The position numbers were made by a program, and so were the translations under genes. A stretch of DNA of 64,000 bases, taken from NCBI GenBank assembly GCA_951813325.1, contig OX638350.1, positions 979,029-1,043,028 on the forward strand. Direction: 5' to 3'. This stretch comes from an uncultured Acidimicrobiales bacterium (GTDB lineage Bacteria > Actinomycetota > Acidimicrobiia > Acidimicrobiales > Bin134). Below the pieces are notes generated by a model, which did not search any database, was not told where the DNA came from, and worked only from the letters and a program-made list of their open reading frames with translations. Shown here piece by piece: positions 46,472-55,715 of the stretch; position 1 is the first letter of the stretch, and the number at the start of each line of letters is the position of its first letter.

Positions 46472-47190
46472 CTGCCGAAGCCGACATCGCTGCTCTAGTC
46501 GATCGACTCGGCTACCGCTTCACCCAACCCAGCCTGCTTGTCGAGGCGTTGACTCACCGGTCCTGGTGCGCCGACCACGCCGGAGCATCTTCCAACGAGC
46601 GGCTGGAGTTCTTGGGTGATGCTGTATTGGACTTGGTGGTGACCGACCACATCTACACCGCCTACCCCGAAATGGCCGAGGGCAAGCTGGCCCCCTTGCG
46701 GGCAGAGGTGGTTCGAGCTGAGACGCTGGCCGACCTGGCTGTGGAGTTGCGGTTGGGCCAAGCTCTGCGCCTCGGGCGCGGAGAAGAGGCGTCCGGGGGA
46801 CGGGAAAAGCAGTCGATCCTCTCCGATGCCATGGAGGCGGTGATCGGCGCGGTCTACCTGGATGCTCCCTGGGAGGATTTGGCCAATCTGGTGACGGGAT
46901 GGCTGGCCGATTGCATTGCAATGGCCTCTGAAGGTCCAGGCGTACGAGACTTCAAGACCAGGTTGCAGGAGTACTGCGCTCGCAATGGTCAAGTTGCCCC
47001 CGTGTACTGCCTGTCTGAGAAGGGCCCCGACCATGCCAAGCAGTTCCTCGCGGTTGTGCATGTGGGCGGTGAGGAACGCGGCATGGGCGAGGGCCGGTCG
47101 AAGAAGCAGGCTGAGCAGGCCGCGGCGGCCTCTGCATGGGAAACCCTGGACCTTGAGCTTGCAGTCGCCGCCACCGGACAAACCCCGTGA
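46468..47190 (+). CDS. rnc: Ribonuclease III, probable CTG start
   Basis: Double-strand RNase that processes rRNA precursors and other structured RNAs. The protein of about 240 residues has the catalytic signature NERLEFLGDAVLDLVV near residue 44, SILSDAMEAVIGAVYLDAPW near 116, and a dsRNA-binding domain at the C-terminus (GRSKKQAEQAAAASAWETL). The conserved opening GYRFTQPSLLVEALTHRSW extends upstream of the first TTG (46549), so that TTG cannot be the start. No ATG, GTG or TTG lies in frame between it and the acpP region. The only candidate is CTG at 46468, which overlaps the acpP stop as CTGA. Confidence 0.92.
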   Translation: MTAEADIAALVDRLGYRFTQPSLLVEALTHRSWCADHAGASSNERLEFLGDAVLDLVVTDHIYTAYPEMAEGKLAPLRAEVVRAETLADLAVELRLGQALRLGRGEEASGGREKQSILSDAMEAVIGAVYLDAPWEDLANLVTGWLADCIAMASEGPGVRDFKTRLQEYCARNGQVAPVYCLSEKGPDHAKQFLAVVHVGGEERGMGEGRSKKQAEQAAAASAWETLDLELAVAATGQTP

Positions 47191-47211
47191 TCTCAGTAGT
47201 AGGAGTTTGAG

Positions 47212-48057
47212 ATGATCGCACTGCCAGAAATCGAGACCATCCGCCGCGACTTGGACAGAGAGCTGTCCGGTCTTCGAATCAAGTCGATTGAGGTCATGGA
47301 CTCTGGGGTCACAAAGCGGTCGGGGGGTGCGAAGAAATTCGTGGGCCGTCTCGAGAAGGTGAAGATCACCAATGTTCGTCGCCGGGGCCTCTACTTGATC
47401 ATGAGTTTGGACAGCGACGATGTGATGGTTGCTCAGTTGGGCAGCGGTGGGCAGATGCGACGCCACGCCAACCGGGACGACATCGAATCCAACACGCTTG
47501 TTTCGATCACGTTCACCAAGAGCGGACAGCTTCGACTCGTAGATGGGATTGGCGACGCCGAGCTGTTCCTGGCCAAAGCTGAAAGGCTGGTAGAGGAAGT
47601 CCCCCAGTTGGAGGGAATGGGCATCGACCCCCTTGATCAGCCGGTGCCGTGGCGGATGTTCGGCCAGATTCTCTTGGCTCAAGACGCCAAGCTGAAGGCC
47701 GTTCTAACCGACGATCGCGTGGTGGTCGGACTAGGAGAGATGTACTCCGACGAGATCCTCTTCACGGCGGGATTGCGGTTCGACCGCTTGCCGAAGTCCC
47801 TTGGGCCCCAAGAGGTCAGGCGGCTTCACCGGGCGATGGTGGAGACCCTCCATGATGCAGCCAAGCATCGGGGTGCGACGCTGGAAGACGGTCACTACGT
47901 TGACGTGCACGGCAAGCCGGGCGGCTACGAGGAATACCTGAACGTGTTCAAGCAAGCCAGCAGAGATGGCCGGCCCTGTCCCCGCTGTCATCGCCCCATC
48001 CAGAAGTACCGCTTCCGCCGCCGGTGGACCTACTACTGCGAGCAGTGCCAGATCTGA
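47212..48057 (+). CDS. MutM/Fpg-family protein lacking canonical catalytic residues
   Basis: A 281-residue homologue of formamidopyrimidine-DNA glycosylase in the usual place after rnc. The overall fold marks are kept: LPEIETIRRDLDREL at residues 4-18, the H2TH region MGIDPLDQPVPWRMFGQILL near 132, and a C-terminal zinc finger CPRCHRPIQKYRFRRRWTYY ending CEQC. However, the canonical start MPELPE is MIALPE, so the N-terminal Pro nucleophile and the next Glu are Ile and Ala. The Lys of RRGKY is Leu (RRGLY, residue 60), and the HLGMSG loop reads QLGSGG. Glycosylase activity is therefore doubtful. Start is ATG at 47212 with AGGAG upstream. Confidence 0.85.
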   Translation: MIALPEIETIRRDLDRELSGLRIKSIEVMDSGVTKRSGGAKKFVGRLEKVKITNVRRRGLYLIMSLDSDDVMVAQLGSGGQMRRHANRDDIESNTLVSITFTKSGQLRLVDGIGDAELFLAKAERLVEEVPQLEGMGIDPLDQPVPWRMFGQILLAQDAKLKAVLTDDRVVVGLGEMYSDEILFTAGLRFDRLPKSLGPQEVRRLHRAMVETLHDAAKHRGATLEDGHYVDVHGKPGGYEEYLNVFKQASRDGRPCPRCHRPIQKYRFRRRWTYYCEQCQI

Positions 48058-48184
48058 CCCCTCATGTGTGGTCGAGCAATCGTCGCTCGTTCCTCAAGCT
48101 GTTCCAGAACTGACCGCGGCGCGGCTTCGGGCAACTGGACGCAGTTCCACAATTCGCGGCCCTCGGCTGGGTAGGGTCGCATAG

Positions 48185-51100
48185 GTGTTCTTGAAGGCGC
48201 TGACGCTCAAAGGATTCAAGTCCTTTGCCGATCCCACCACGCTGGTGTTCGAGCCCGGTGTGACGGTGATCGTAGGCCCGAATGGCAGCGGCAAGTCCAA
48301 TGTGGTGGACGCCGTGGCCTGGGCCTTGGGAGCACAGGCCCCCACTTCTGTGCGGTCGACCAAGATGGACGATGTCATTTTCGCGGGAACTGCCACCCGG
48401 GCGGCATTGGGTCGGGCCGAAGTGTCGCTGAGCATCGACAATGCTTCCCGCCTGCTGCCCATCGAATTTGAAGAGGTCACCATCACCAGGACGCTGTTTC
48501 GCAGTGGGGACAGCACGTACGCCATCAACGGGGCACCCTGCCGCCTGCTCGATATTCAGGAGTTGCTGAGCGACTCCGGCGTTGGTCGACAACAGCATGT
48601 GATCGTCTCCCAGCGCCAGATCGACGGAGTTCTGAGTGCTCGGCCCGAGGAACGTCGGGCGGTCATCGAAGAGGCCGCAGGCGTGCTGAAGTATCGCCGC
48701 CGCAAGGAGAAGTCTGAGCGGCGGTTGGCAGCATCGGAAGCCAATCTCACCCGATTGTCCGATGTGGTGCGGGAGATGCGACGCCAGCTGCGCCCGTTGG
48801 AGCGCCAAGCCGAGGCTGCCCGACGCCATGGGGGCCTTCTGGATGAGTTGAGCAGTCTTCGCCGATACCTGGCTGGACAGGAGGTCAGCCAGCTGCGAGG
48901 TCGGGTTCGCCAGCTCACGACCGACCAGGCCGCCGATCGCCGGGAAGTGCAGCAGCTATCAGAGCGGGCGGAGGCCTTGGACCGCGAACTGGCTGTGGCC
49001 GAGGCTCAGATGTCGGCGGCTGACGGACAGGACATAAGCGACGCGCTGATGCGCTTTGAGGGTCTTGCCGAGCGCCTTCGGGGGATGGAGGCGCTGTTGT
49101 CGGAACGCCGCTTGCGATTGCAGCGCGACCGCAACGCCGGAGTGGACGAAGATGTGGTGGCCACGCTGGAGGCCGAGTCTCATCGGCTGGGCCGAGAGCT
49201 GCACGAAGTGGAAGAAGCAGTGGCGGCTTTGGCGCCCGAAGCGGCTGTGGTGGCCGACGCCGAGCAACAGCTGGAGCAGCTTCGTCTGTCGTTCGAAGAA
49301 AGACGGGGCGATCAGAGCTTGCAGGCCTCGGCATCGGATACGCCTCGGATCAAGGGCGAGATAAGGATTCTGGAGACGTCTATCCAGCGGGACCAGGCCG
49401 AGTCGGATGGCCTGGGCAGGAGCCTGGAGGAGTTGGAAAGACGTCGCCAAGCACTGGTTGCCGAGTTGGACCGCTGCTGGGCTGTGGTGGTAGACGCCGA
49501 GGCTGCGTACCAGTCCCGGAGACGCGAGCATCAAGCGGCCCTGCTTTCGGTTGAGAAGTCCAGGGCTGGCAGTGAGCAAGCGAAGGCGGCTCATGCCGAG
49601 GTGTTGGGAGATCGCCAGGCGTGGGAGGCTCGGCGCGAGGCGTTGTCGCTGGCCTTGGACGAGGCACGCGACCGGTCTGGGGCCCAGCGTCTGGCCGGAA
49701 TCAAGGGCGTGGTCGGAACCTTGATCGAGATAGTCGACATCGATCGAGGTTGGGAGGCGGCCTTTGAGGCCGCAGCCGGCGAGGCGGTGGCAGCGGTGGT
49801 GGCCACCGACGCCGAGGTAGCCATGCGAGCCATCGCCACCCTGGAGGCAGACAATGTGAGCGGTGCGGTCTTGGCTCTGGGCGATTCGGGCATGGTGCCG
49901 GCGGCTCCGGCAGTCGGGGCTCCTCTGCGCTCCCATGTGAACTCGTCATTGGCGGGCATGGATCAGCTGCTGGACTCCTTGGTAGGCGGGGTCGGGGTGG
50001 TGGAGAACAGCGAGCAGGCAGCCGCGGTGGCCATCGCTGACCCCTCGGCGGTCGTGGTGACCCGTCGGGGGGATCGGTTCTCCCCGTCGGGTTGGCGGGT
50101 AGGTGTGCGGCGCTCAGGGGCCACCAAGGGATTGCTCGAAGAGGCCGAGCAGTCATCGGCTCGTGCAGCTGAGGGGGTCAACGCCGCCGATCAGGAGATG
50201 GCCTTGGCCGATCTCCGCCTCACGGAAGCCGAGCAGGACGCCACCGGGGCCGGTCGGGAAGTGTCCAGTCAGCTGGAGGCGTTGGACGCAGCTCGGGCTC
50301 GGGCGGCCGCGGTGGAGCGGGAGCTACGCGATGCGGAGGTGGGGATCGCCGCGCTCGGTCCTCGCCGAGACGAGTTGGATACCAGGATCACCGAGGACCG
50401 CAGGCGGGCTGACGAGCTGCACCGGGAACTGCCTCAGCAAGTGGCCAAAGATGCAGAGCAACAGGCACGCGTCCACGACTTGAACCGGGACCGAGATGAG
50501 CTCTCGCAGAAATCACACGCAGTGAGCAGCCTCCGCTCCGACTACCAGGTGCGGGCCGCAGAGATGGAGGAGCGGCGCCGTCTTCTGACCGCTCAGCGCG
50601 GCAACATTGAGCGCCGGCTGGGCCAGATGGACCAATCCCGCTCTGAGGCCGCCTCCCGTCGAGAGGACGTGGAGATGCGGCTGGCCGTCGTCGACCAGCT
50701 TCTCGGTCTGGTGGCCCAGAGGGCCCAGCAAGCGGTTCGCCATCTAGAGGACTTGCACCGCCGGCGCGCCCAGGAATCAGAGGCGGCGAGGGCGGCTGCC
50801 CGCCGACTTGAGGATTTGCGCAGTAAGCGGGCTCAGGCTGAGGCCAGGCTGGGGCAGTGTCGAGAGCGGGACCGCAGCGCGGAGATCGAATTGGCCGAGG
50901 CGGGCATCAGGCTGGAAGCGGCGGTCGACCGGTGCCGTAGGGAGTTGGACTGTGAGCCCGGCGAAGCGATGGCCGCCGAATGCCCGCCCTTGGAGCCGGG
51001 CGTCGCTCCCGCCGACCGGATACGGGCATTGGAGCAAGAACTGCGCATCATGGGGCCGGTCAACCCGCTGGCGCTGGAGGAATACGAGGCGCTCTCGGAG

Positions 51101-51679
51101 CGCTACGAGTTCACCCAGGGCCAAATTGACGACATCCGCCAAAGCCGCCGGGAGCTCCGCAAGGTAATCCGCAAGATCGATGAGGAGATTGTCAGCGTGT
51201 TCTCATCGGCCTACGCCGACGTGGCCCGCAACTTCGCCGATCTATTCCAGACGCTGTTTCCCGGCGGAGAGGGCAAGCTGCGGCTCACCCAGCCCGATGC
51301 CCTGCTGGACACCGGGGTGGAGATCGAGGCCCGCCCATCGGGCAAGAACATCCGTCGTCTGAGCCTTCTGTCGGGGGGGGAGCGCTCGCTCACCGCGCTG
51401 GCTTTTCTATTCGCGGTGTTCCGCAGTCGTCCATCGCCGTTCTATGTCATGGACGAAGTGGAGGCGGCCCTCGATGACGTCAACCTGCACCGCTTCCTCC
51501 AGCTCATCGACGAGTTCCGGGCTGACGCCCAGTTGCTGATAGTGAGCCACCAAAAGCGCACGATGGAAGCGGCCGACTGCCTCTATGGCGTGTCCATGAA
51601 ACCGGGGGGAAGCTCCAAAGTGCTTTCCGAAAAAGTGGTGGTAGCCTCAGAGCCAAAGGTACTTCTCGGACAAAGCTGA
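48185..51679 (+). CDS. smc: Chromosome segregation protein SMC
   Basis: ATPase of the bacterial condensin that organises and segregates chromosomes with ScpA and ScpB. The 1164-residue protein starts FLKALTLKGFKSFADPTTLV and has Walker A GPNGSGKSNVVDAV near residue 32. Two long coiled coils flank a hinge at about 500-640 (GIKGVVGTLIEIVDIDRGW). It ends with the signature LSLLSGGERSLTALA near 1058 and Walker B FYVMDEVEAALDD near 1082. Start is GTG at 48185. scpA and scpB are not in this window. The rnc-mutM-smc order is actinobacterial. Confidence 0.96.
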   Translation: MFLKALTLKGFKSFADPTTLVFEPGVTVIVGPNGSGKSNVVDAVAWALGAQAPTSVRSTKMDDVIFAGTATRAALGRAEVSLSIDNASRLLPIEFEEVTITRTLFRSGDSTYAINGAPCRLLDIQELLSDSGVGRQQHVIVSQRQIDGVLSARPEERRAVIEEAAGVLKYRRRKEKSERRLAASEANLTRLSDVVREMRRQLRPLERQAEAARRHGGLLDELSSLRRYLAGQEVSQLRGRVRQLTTDQAADRREVQQLSERAEALDRELAVAEAQMSAADGQDISDALMRFEGLAERLRGMEALLSERRLRLQRDRNAGVDEDVVATLEAESHRLGRELHEVEEAVAALAPEAAVVADAEQQLEQLRLSFEERRGDQSLQASASDTPRIKGEIRILETSIQRDQAESDGLGRSLEELERRRQALVAELDRCWAVVVDAEAAYQSRRREHQAALLSVEKSRAGSEQAKAAHAEVLGDRQAWEARREALSLALDEARDRSGAQRLAGIKGVVGTLIEIVDIDRGWEAAFEAAAGEAVAAVVATDAEVAMRAIATLEADNVSGAVLALGDSGMVPAAPAVGAPLRSHVNSSLAGMDQLLDSLVGGVGVVENSEQAAAVAIADPSAVVVTRRGDRFSPSGWRVGVRRSGATKGLLEEAEQSSARAAEGVNAADQEMALADLRLTEAEQDATGAGREVSSQLEALDAARARAAAVERELRDAEVGIAALGPRRDELDTRITEDRRRADELHRELPQQVAKDAEQQARVHDLNRDRDELSQKSHAVSSLRSDYQVRAAEMEERRRLLTAQRGNIERRLGQMDQSRSEAASRREDVEMRLAVVDQLLGLVAQRAQQAVRHLEDLHRRRAQESEAARAAARRLEDLRSKRAQAEARLGQCRERDRSAEIELAEAGIRLEAAVDRCRRELDCEPGEAMAAECPPLEPGVAPADRIRALEQELRIMGPVNPLALEEYEALSERYEFTQGQIDDIRQSRRELRKVIRKIDEEIVSVFSSAYADVARNFADLFQTLFPGGEGKLRLTQPDALLDTGVEIEARPSGKNIRRLSLLSGGERSLTALAFLFAVFRSRPSPFYVMDEVEAALDDVNLHRFLQLIDEFRADAQLLIVSHQKRTMEAADCLYGVSMKPGGSSKVLSEKVVVASEPKVLLGQS

Positions 51680-51695
51680 GGACTCAGCAAACACG

Positions 51696-53063
51696 ATGAG
51701 CAACGAGCCCGACGATCCCCGGTCGGAGTTGGACCCCCTGGGGTGGGAACTGGAAAGCCCCGACGAGCAATCCAGCAACTTGCCGATGCGCCGTGCGGTA
51801 GAAGTCGTCGCCTGGGCGTCCAATGGAAATCCATCGCATCAACCCCGCAATCCCGCCACATCCATGCTGGTGGCATCGGTGCTGCTGGCCGTTTTGGGAC
51901 TGGTTGGCATCGGCATCGGCGTGGGCAGCATCTTCTTCAACCAGGATCCCCCTCCGCCCGAGGTTGTCGTGGTCTCTGGACCCCAGGTTGTGAGCGCCGC
52001 GCCGAGTCAATCCCCGCTTGTCCCGGCCCCACTCGCCGCTGCCCCCTCGCAGCGGCCTCTGTCAGGTGGTGCCGCCGGCTCGAACCAGCCGGTGGTTCCC
52101 CAAGAGTTCGACGATCCTGTCGTGGCGGTTGCCCGAGCGGTCATCCCCTCGGTGGTCTTGATCGAAGTGGGGGCCCGGCCGGAACTAGATATTCCCGAGC
52201 TGGCCCCGGAAATTCCCGAGCAGGAGCCAATACGTGGACAGGGTTCGGGAATCATCTACGACGCTTCCGGACTCATACTGACCAACGCCCATGTACTCGG
52301 GGAGTCCGAGACGGTAAGGGTGCAGTTTGCCGACGGGACTCGAGCAGAAGGGGTGGTGATCGGCACCTCACCGGCCATCGATGTGGGATTGGTGAGGGTC
52401 GATACCCACTTGACACTCACTCCAGCCGTGTTCGCCGATCGTTCAACCGTCGAGGTGGGGCAGTTGGCGGTGGCGGTGGGCAGCCCGTTCGGGTTGCAGC
52501 AGTCGGTCACCTCTGGGATCGTCAGCGCGGTCGGTCGGGCGATCAGAGAGAGAGCAGGCGACAGTGCTTTCGTGGAGATGATCCAGACCGATGCTCCCAT
52601 CAACCCCGGCAACTCGGGTGGTGCCCTGGCCAACCGCTTCGGCCAGGTCATCGGTATGAACACGCTCATCCAGACCGACGGCTCAAGCGGCAACATCGGC
52701 TTGGGGTTTGCCATTCCCTCAGACATCGCCTTGAACATCGTTCGGCGCATTCTGAGCGGCGAGAGCACCGATCTCGGATATCTGGGTGTTTTCGGAACTG
52801 ATCCGGAGATCGGCCATCCGGGCGCCCTCGTCGTGGAGGTGGAGCCGGATACGCCTGCCGAGCGAGCTGGGCTAGCGGCCGGGGATTTGATCGTGGTCAT
52901 AGACAACGAGGCGGTCTCGACGTTCACCGAGTTGGCCGCAAAGGTTCAGTTCCGCGTGCCGGGAACAGAGGTGGAGCTGGAGATCGTGCGCGACGACGAG
53001 CACATCACGCTCACCGCGGTCATCGGCGCTCGCCCGTTTGTTGAAGAATCCGAGGATGGCTGA
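51696..53063 (+). CDS. HtrA/DegP-like S1C serine protease with PDZ domain
   Basis: A 455-residue membrane-anchored protease for protein quality control outside the membrane. A single transmembrane segment lies at about residues 54-75 (MLVASVLLAVLGLVGIGIGV). A Pro/Ser/Ala linker follows, then the chymotrypsin-like domain with His in ILTNAHVL near 198, Asp in AIDVGLVRVD near 229 and Ser in NPGNSGGALANRFG near 307. One PDZ domain (about 355-445) contains AGLAAGDLIVVIDNEAV. Start is ATG at 51696, 16 bp after smc. It sits between smc and ftsY, which are adjacent in M. tuberculosis. Confidence 0.92.
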   Translation: MSNEPDDPRSELDPLGWELESPDEQSSNLPMRRAVEVVAWASNGNPSHQPRNPATSMLVASVLLAVLGLVGIGIGVGSIFFNQDPPPPEVVVVSGPQVVSAAPSQSPLVPAPLAAAPSQRPLSGGAAGSNQPVVPQEFDDPVVAVARAVIPSVVLIEVGARPELDIPELAPEIPEQEPIRGQGSGIIYDASGLILTNAHVLGESETVRVQFADGTRAEGVVIGTSPAIDVGLVRVDTHLTLTPAVFADRSTVEVGQLAVAVGSPFGLQQSVTSGIVSAVGRAIRERAGDSAFVEMIQTDAPINPGNSGGALANRFGQVIGMNTLIQTDGSSGNIGLGFAIPSDIALNIVRRILSGESTDLGYLGVFGTDPEIGHPGALVVEVEPDTPAERAGLAAGDLIVVIDNEAVSTFTELAAKVQFRVPGTEVELEIVRDDEHITLTAVIGARPFVEESEDG

Positions 53064-53072
53064 GGGCTAGAG

Positions 53073-54116
53073 GTGCGTCCTAGGAGATGGCGGAACAAGA
53101 AGCAACTGGCCATTGCCGAAGCGGAATCAGAGGTCGAGCCACAAGTTGAAGCTGAGCAGTCACCAGTACAGGAGGCCTGGCACCCGCCTATCGAACAGGA
53201 GGTCGAACCCGAGCCGGAAATCGATCAGGCCAGCTTTCGAAACCGATTGTGGTCCGCTCGGGGGACGTTTTCGGATTTCCTGGCCTCGGTGGTCTCACGG
53301 GGAGTGGACGATGCCACCTGGGAGGAATTGGAGGAGGCTTTGATACTGGCTGATGCCGGGGTCGGTACTACCACCGCAATGCTTGAGCGACTGAAGGAGC
53401 AGGCCAAGACCGAGAAGGTCGCCGATCCCGAGGCGCTGGCGGCCCTGCTCAAGGCTCGAATGACCGAGCATCTAGGGGGCCGAGACCTTGAGATGGGCAC
53501 CGACGGCAATCCCGCGGTGTGGCTGTTCGTGGGCGTGAACGGGGTGGGCAAGACCACCACCATCGGCAAGCTGGCCGCCCGAGAGGTGAAGAGCGGCCGC
53601 GAGGTGGTGTTGGCCGCAGGAGACACATTTCGAGCAGCGGCCGCCGAGCAGCTTGGCCAGTGGGCCGATCGGGCGGGCGCCGAGCTGGTTCGAGGAGCTG
53701 AGGGCGCCGATCCCAGCTCGGTGATATACGACGCCATTGAACACGCCTCAGCTGCGGGGGTTCCGCTGGTGATGGCTGACACCGCCGGTCGCCTTCACAC
53801 CCGCACCAACCTCATGGGGGAGCTGTCCAAGATCCACCGAGTGGCCGGCAAAGGGCCGGGTACCGTCACCGAGGTGCTGTTGGTGATCGACGCCAGCACT
53901 GGCCAGAACGGCCTGGCCCAGGCGCGCCGGTTCACCGAGTCGGCCGAGCTGACCGGCGTGGTTCTCACCAAGCTCGACGGGTCGGCCAAGGGCGGCATCG
54001 TCATGGCCGTGCAAGACGAGTTGGACATCCCGGTGAAGTTGGTGGGACTGGGGGAAGGCGTCGAGGACTTGCTGGAATTCGACGCCGTCGAATTCGTCGA
54101 AGCCCTTTTCTCCTGA
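53073..54116 (+). CDS. ftsY: Signal recognition particle receptor FtsY
   Basis: SRP receptor GTPase that docks ribosome-SRP complexes at the membrane. The 347-residue protein has an acidic N-terminal region (residues 10-50), then the N domain. The G domain shows G1 GVNGVGKTTTIGKLA near 154, DTFRAAAAEQL near 188, G3 DTAGRLHTRTNLM near 235 and G4 TKLDGSAKGG near 297. Start is GTG at 53073, 9 bp after the protease gene. ffh follows after 48 bp. Confidence 0.95.
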   Translation: MRPRRWRNKKQLAIAEAESEVEPQVEAEQSPVQEAWHPPIEQEVEPEPEIDQASFRNRLWSARGTFSDFLASVVSRGVDDATWEELEEALILADAGVGTTTAMLERLKEQAKTEKVADPEALAALLKARMTEHLGGRDLEMGTDGNPAVWLFVGVNGVGKTTTIGKLAAREVKSGREVVLAAGDTFRAAAAEQLGQWADRAGAELVRGAEGADPSSVIYDAIEHASAAGVPLVMADTAGRLHTRTNLMGELSKIHRVAGKGPGTVTEVLLVIDASTGQNGLAQARRFTESAELTGVVLTKLDGSAKGGIVMAVQDELDIPVKLVGLGEGVEDLLEFDAVEFVEALFS

Positions 54117-54164
54117 TTCCCCGAAGCACGGTTTTCTGGGGCCGACCACTAGGGTAGGCCGTCC

Positions 54165-55595
54165 ATGTTCGACTCGCTCAGCAACCGCTTCGAGGGCATT
54201 TTCAAACGAATGCGGGGATTGGGGACCCTGCGGGAAAGCGATGTCGACGAGGTGCTGCGAGAGATCCGCCTGGCTCTGTTGGAGGCCGACGTAAACCTCC
54301 ATGTGGTCCGGGGATTCCAGGAGAGGGTCCGCCAGCGGTGTGTGGGGGCCGAGGTCCACCGGGCACTGAACCCGGTTCAGCAGGTGATCAAGTTCGTCCA
54401 TGAGGAGCTGATTGCCACTTTGGGCGGTGAGACCTTGGAGATCTCCCATCCGCCAAAGCCCCCCACGGTGGTGCTGTTGGCCGGACTCCAGGGCTCGGGC
54501 AAGACCACCAATGCGGCCAAGCTGGCCTCCTGGTTCAAGCAGCTGGGCCGCAACCCGATGTTGGTGGGCGCCGATTTGCAGCGTCCGGCCGCGGTAGAGC
54601 AGCTCCGCACGCTGGGGGCCTCCATCGGTGTCCCGGTGTTCAGCGAGCCCTCCGATCCGGTGTCGGTGGCCCGCCAAGGCTTGGCTGAGGCTGTGGAATC
54701 CAGCCGGGACGTGGTGATCTGCGACACCGCCGGGCGGCTGGCCATCGACGACGAGATGATGGACCAAGTCGGTCAGATATCCGACGCCATCGAGCCCCAC
54801 TACACCTTCTTGGTGGTCGACGCTATGACCGGCCAGGACGCGGTGGCCACGGCTGAGTCGTTCCATGCTGTTCTCGAGCTTGACGGGGTGATCCTCACCA
54901 AGGTAGACGGCGATGCCCGCGGCGGCGCTGCGCTGTCGGTGAAGGAAGTGGTGGGCCGGCCCATCGCCTTCTCCTCCACCGGCGAGAAGATCGACGAATT
55001 CGAGCTGTTCCACCCCGACCGGGTGGCCAGTCGGATTCTCGGCATGGGCGATGTGCTCACCCTGGTTGAGAAGGCCGAGCAAGTGTATGAGGAGGCCGAG
55101 GCTGAAGCGGCCGCGGCCAAGCTGCTGGAAGGGGAGTTCACACTGGAGGACTTCTTGGAGCAGATGCACCAGCTCAAGAAGATGGGCTCGCTTCAGAACC
55201 TGGTGGGAATGCTCCCCGGTGCGCCCCCTGAGTTGCGCAAGGCCGAGATCGAGGACGATCGGATCGCCCAAGTCGAGGCTATCATCTGTTCGATGACCCC
55301 AGAGGAGCGAACTGCTCCCCGGATCATCGACGGCTCTCGCCGGCAGAGGATCGCCGCCGGCTCGGGCACCCGCCCCTCTGAGGTCTCACAGCTTTTGCGG
55401 CAGTTCAGCGAAGTCCAGAGGATAATGAAGCGCATGGGGGGCAAGGGCCCCAGCTCGGGTCGCAAGAAATCCAAGAAGGGTCGCAAGGGGAGCCGAGTCA
55501 CGCCACCAGGTGGTCAGCAGAAGAAGCCGGGCAAGCCCAAGCTGACCTTGCCTGGTTTGGAAGACGGGCAATTCGATCTCTCCTCCCTGAGGTAG
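54165..55595 (+). CDS. ffh: Signal recognition particle protein Ffh
   Basis: The SRP54 GTPase that binds signal sequences of nascent membrane proteins and pairs with FtsY. The 476-residue protein has G1 GLQGSGKTTNAAKLA near residue 107, DLQRPAAVEQL, G3 DTAGRLAIDDEMM near 187, and G4 TKVDGDARGGAAL near 246. The methionine-rich M domain is at about 300-430. The tail is very basic (KKSKKGRKGSR), suited to binding SRP RNA. Start is ATG at 54165. No SRP RNA gene was recognised here. Confidence 0.96.
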   Translation: MFDSLSNRFEGIFKRMRGLGTLRESDVDEVLREIRLALLEADVNLHVVRGFQERVRQRCVGAEVHRALNPVQQVIKFVHEELIATLGGETLEISHPPKPPTVVLLAGLQGSGKTTNAAKLASWFKQLGRNPMLVGADLQRPAAVEQLRTLGASIGVPVFSEPSDPVSVARQGLAEAVESSRDVVICDTAGRLAIDDEMMDQVGQISDAIEPHYTFLVVDAMTGQDAVATAESFHAVLELDGVILTKVDGDARGGAALSVKEVVGRPIAFSSTGEKIDEFELFHPDRVASRILGMGDVLTLVEKAEQVYEEAEAEAAAAKLLEGEFTLEDFLEQMHQLKKMGSLQNLVGMLPGAPPELRKAEIEDDRIAQVEAIICSMTPEERTAPRIIDGSRRQRIAAGSGTRPSEVSQLLRQFSEVQRIMKRMGGKGPSSGRKKSKKGRKGSRVTPPGGQQKKPGKPKLTLPGLEDGQFDLSSLR

Positions 55596-55715
55596 CCCAC
55601 GGGTATTTTGGGCGGGTAGAGTTTGTTCATTCCGGCGGTCGGCGCCGGTTCGTGCCTGCACTGGCACTGATGAGGGGCCAATGGGGCTCAGGACGATGGA
55701 AGGGCTGACCGGCTC

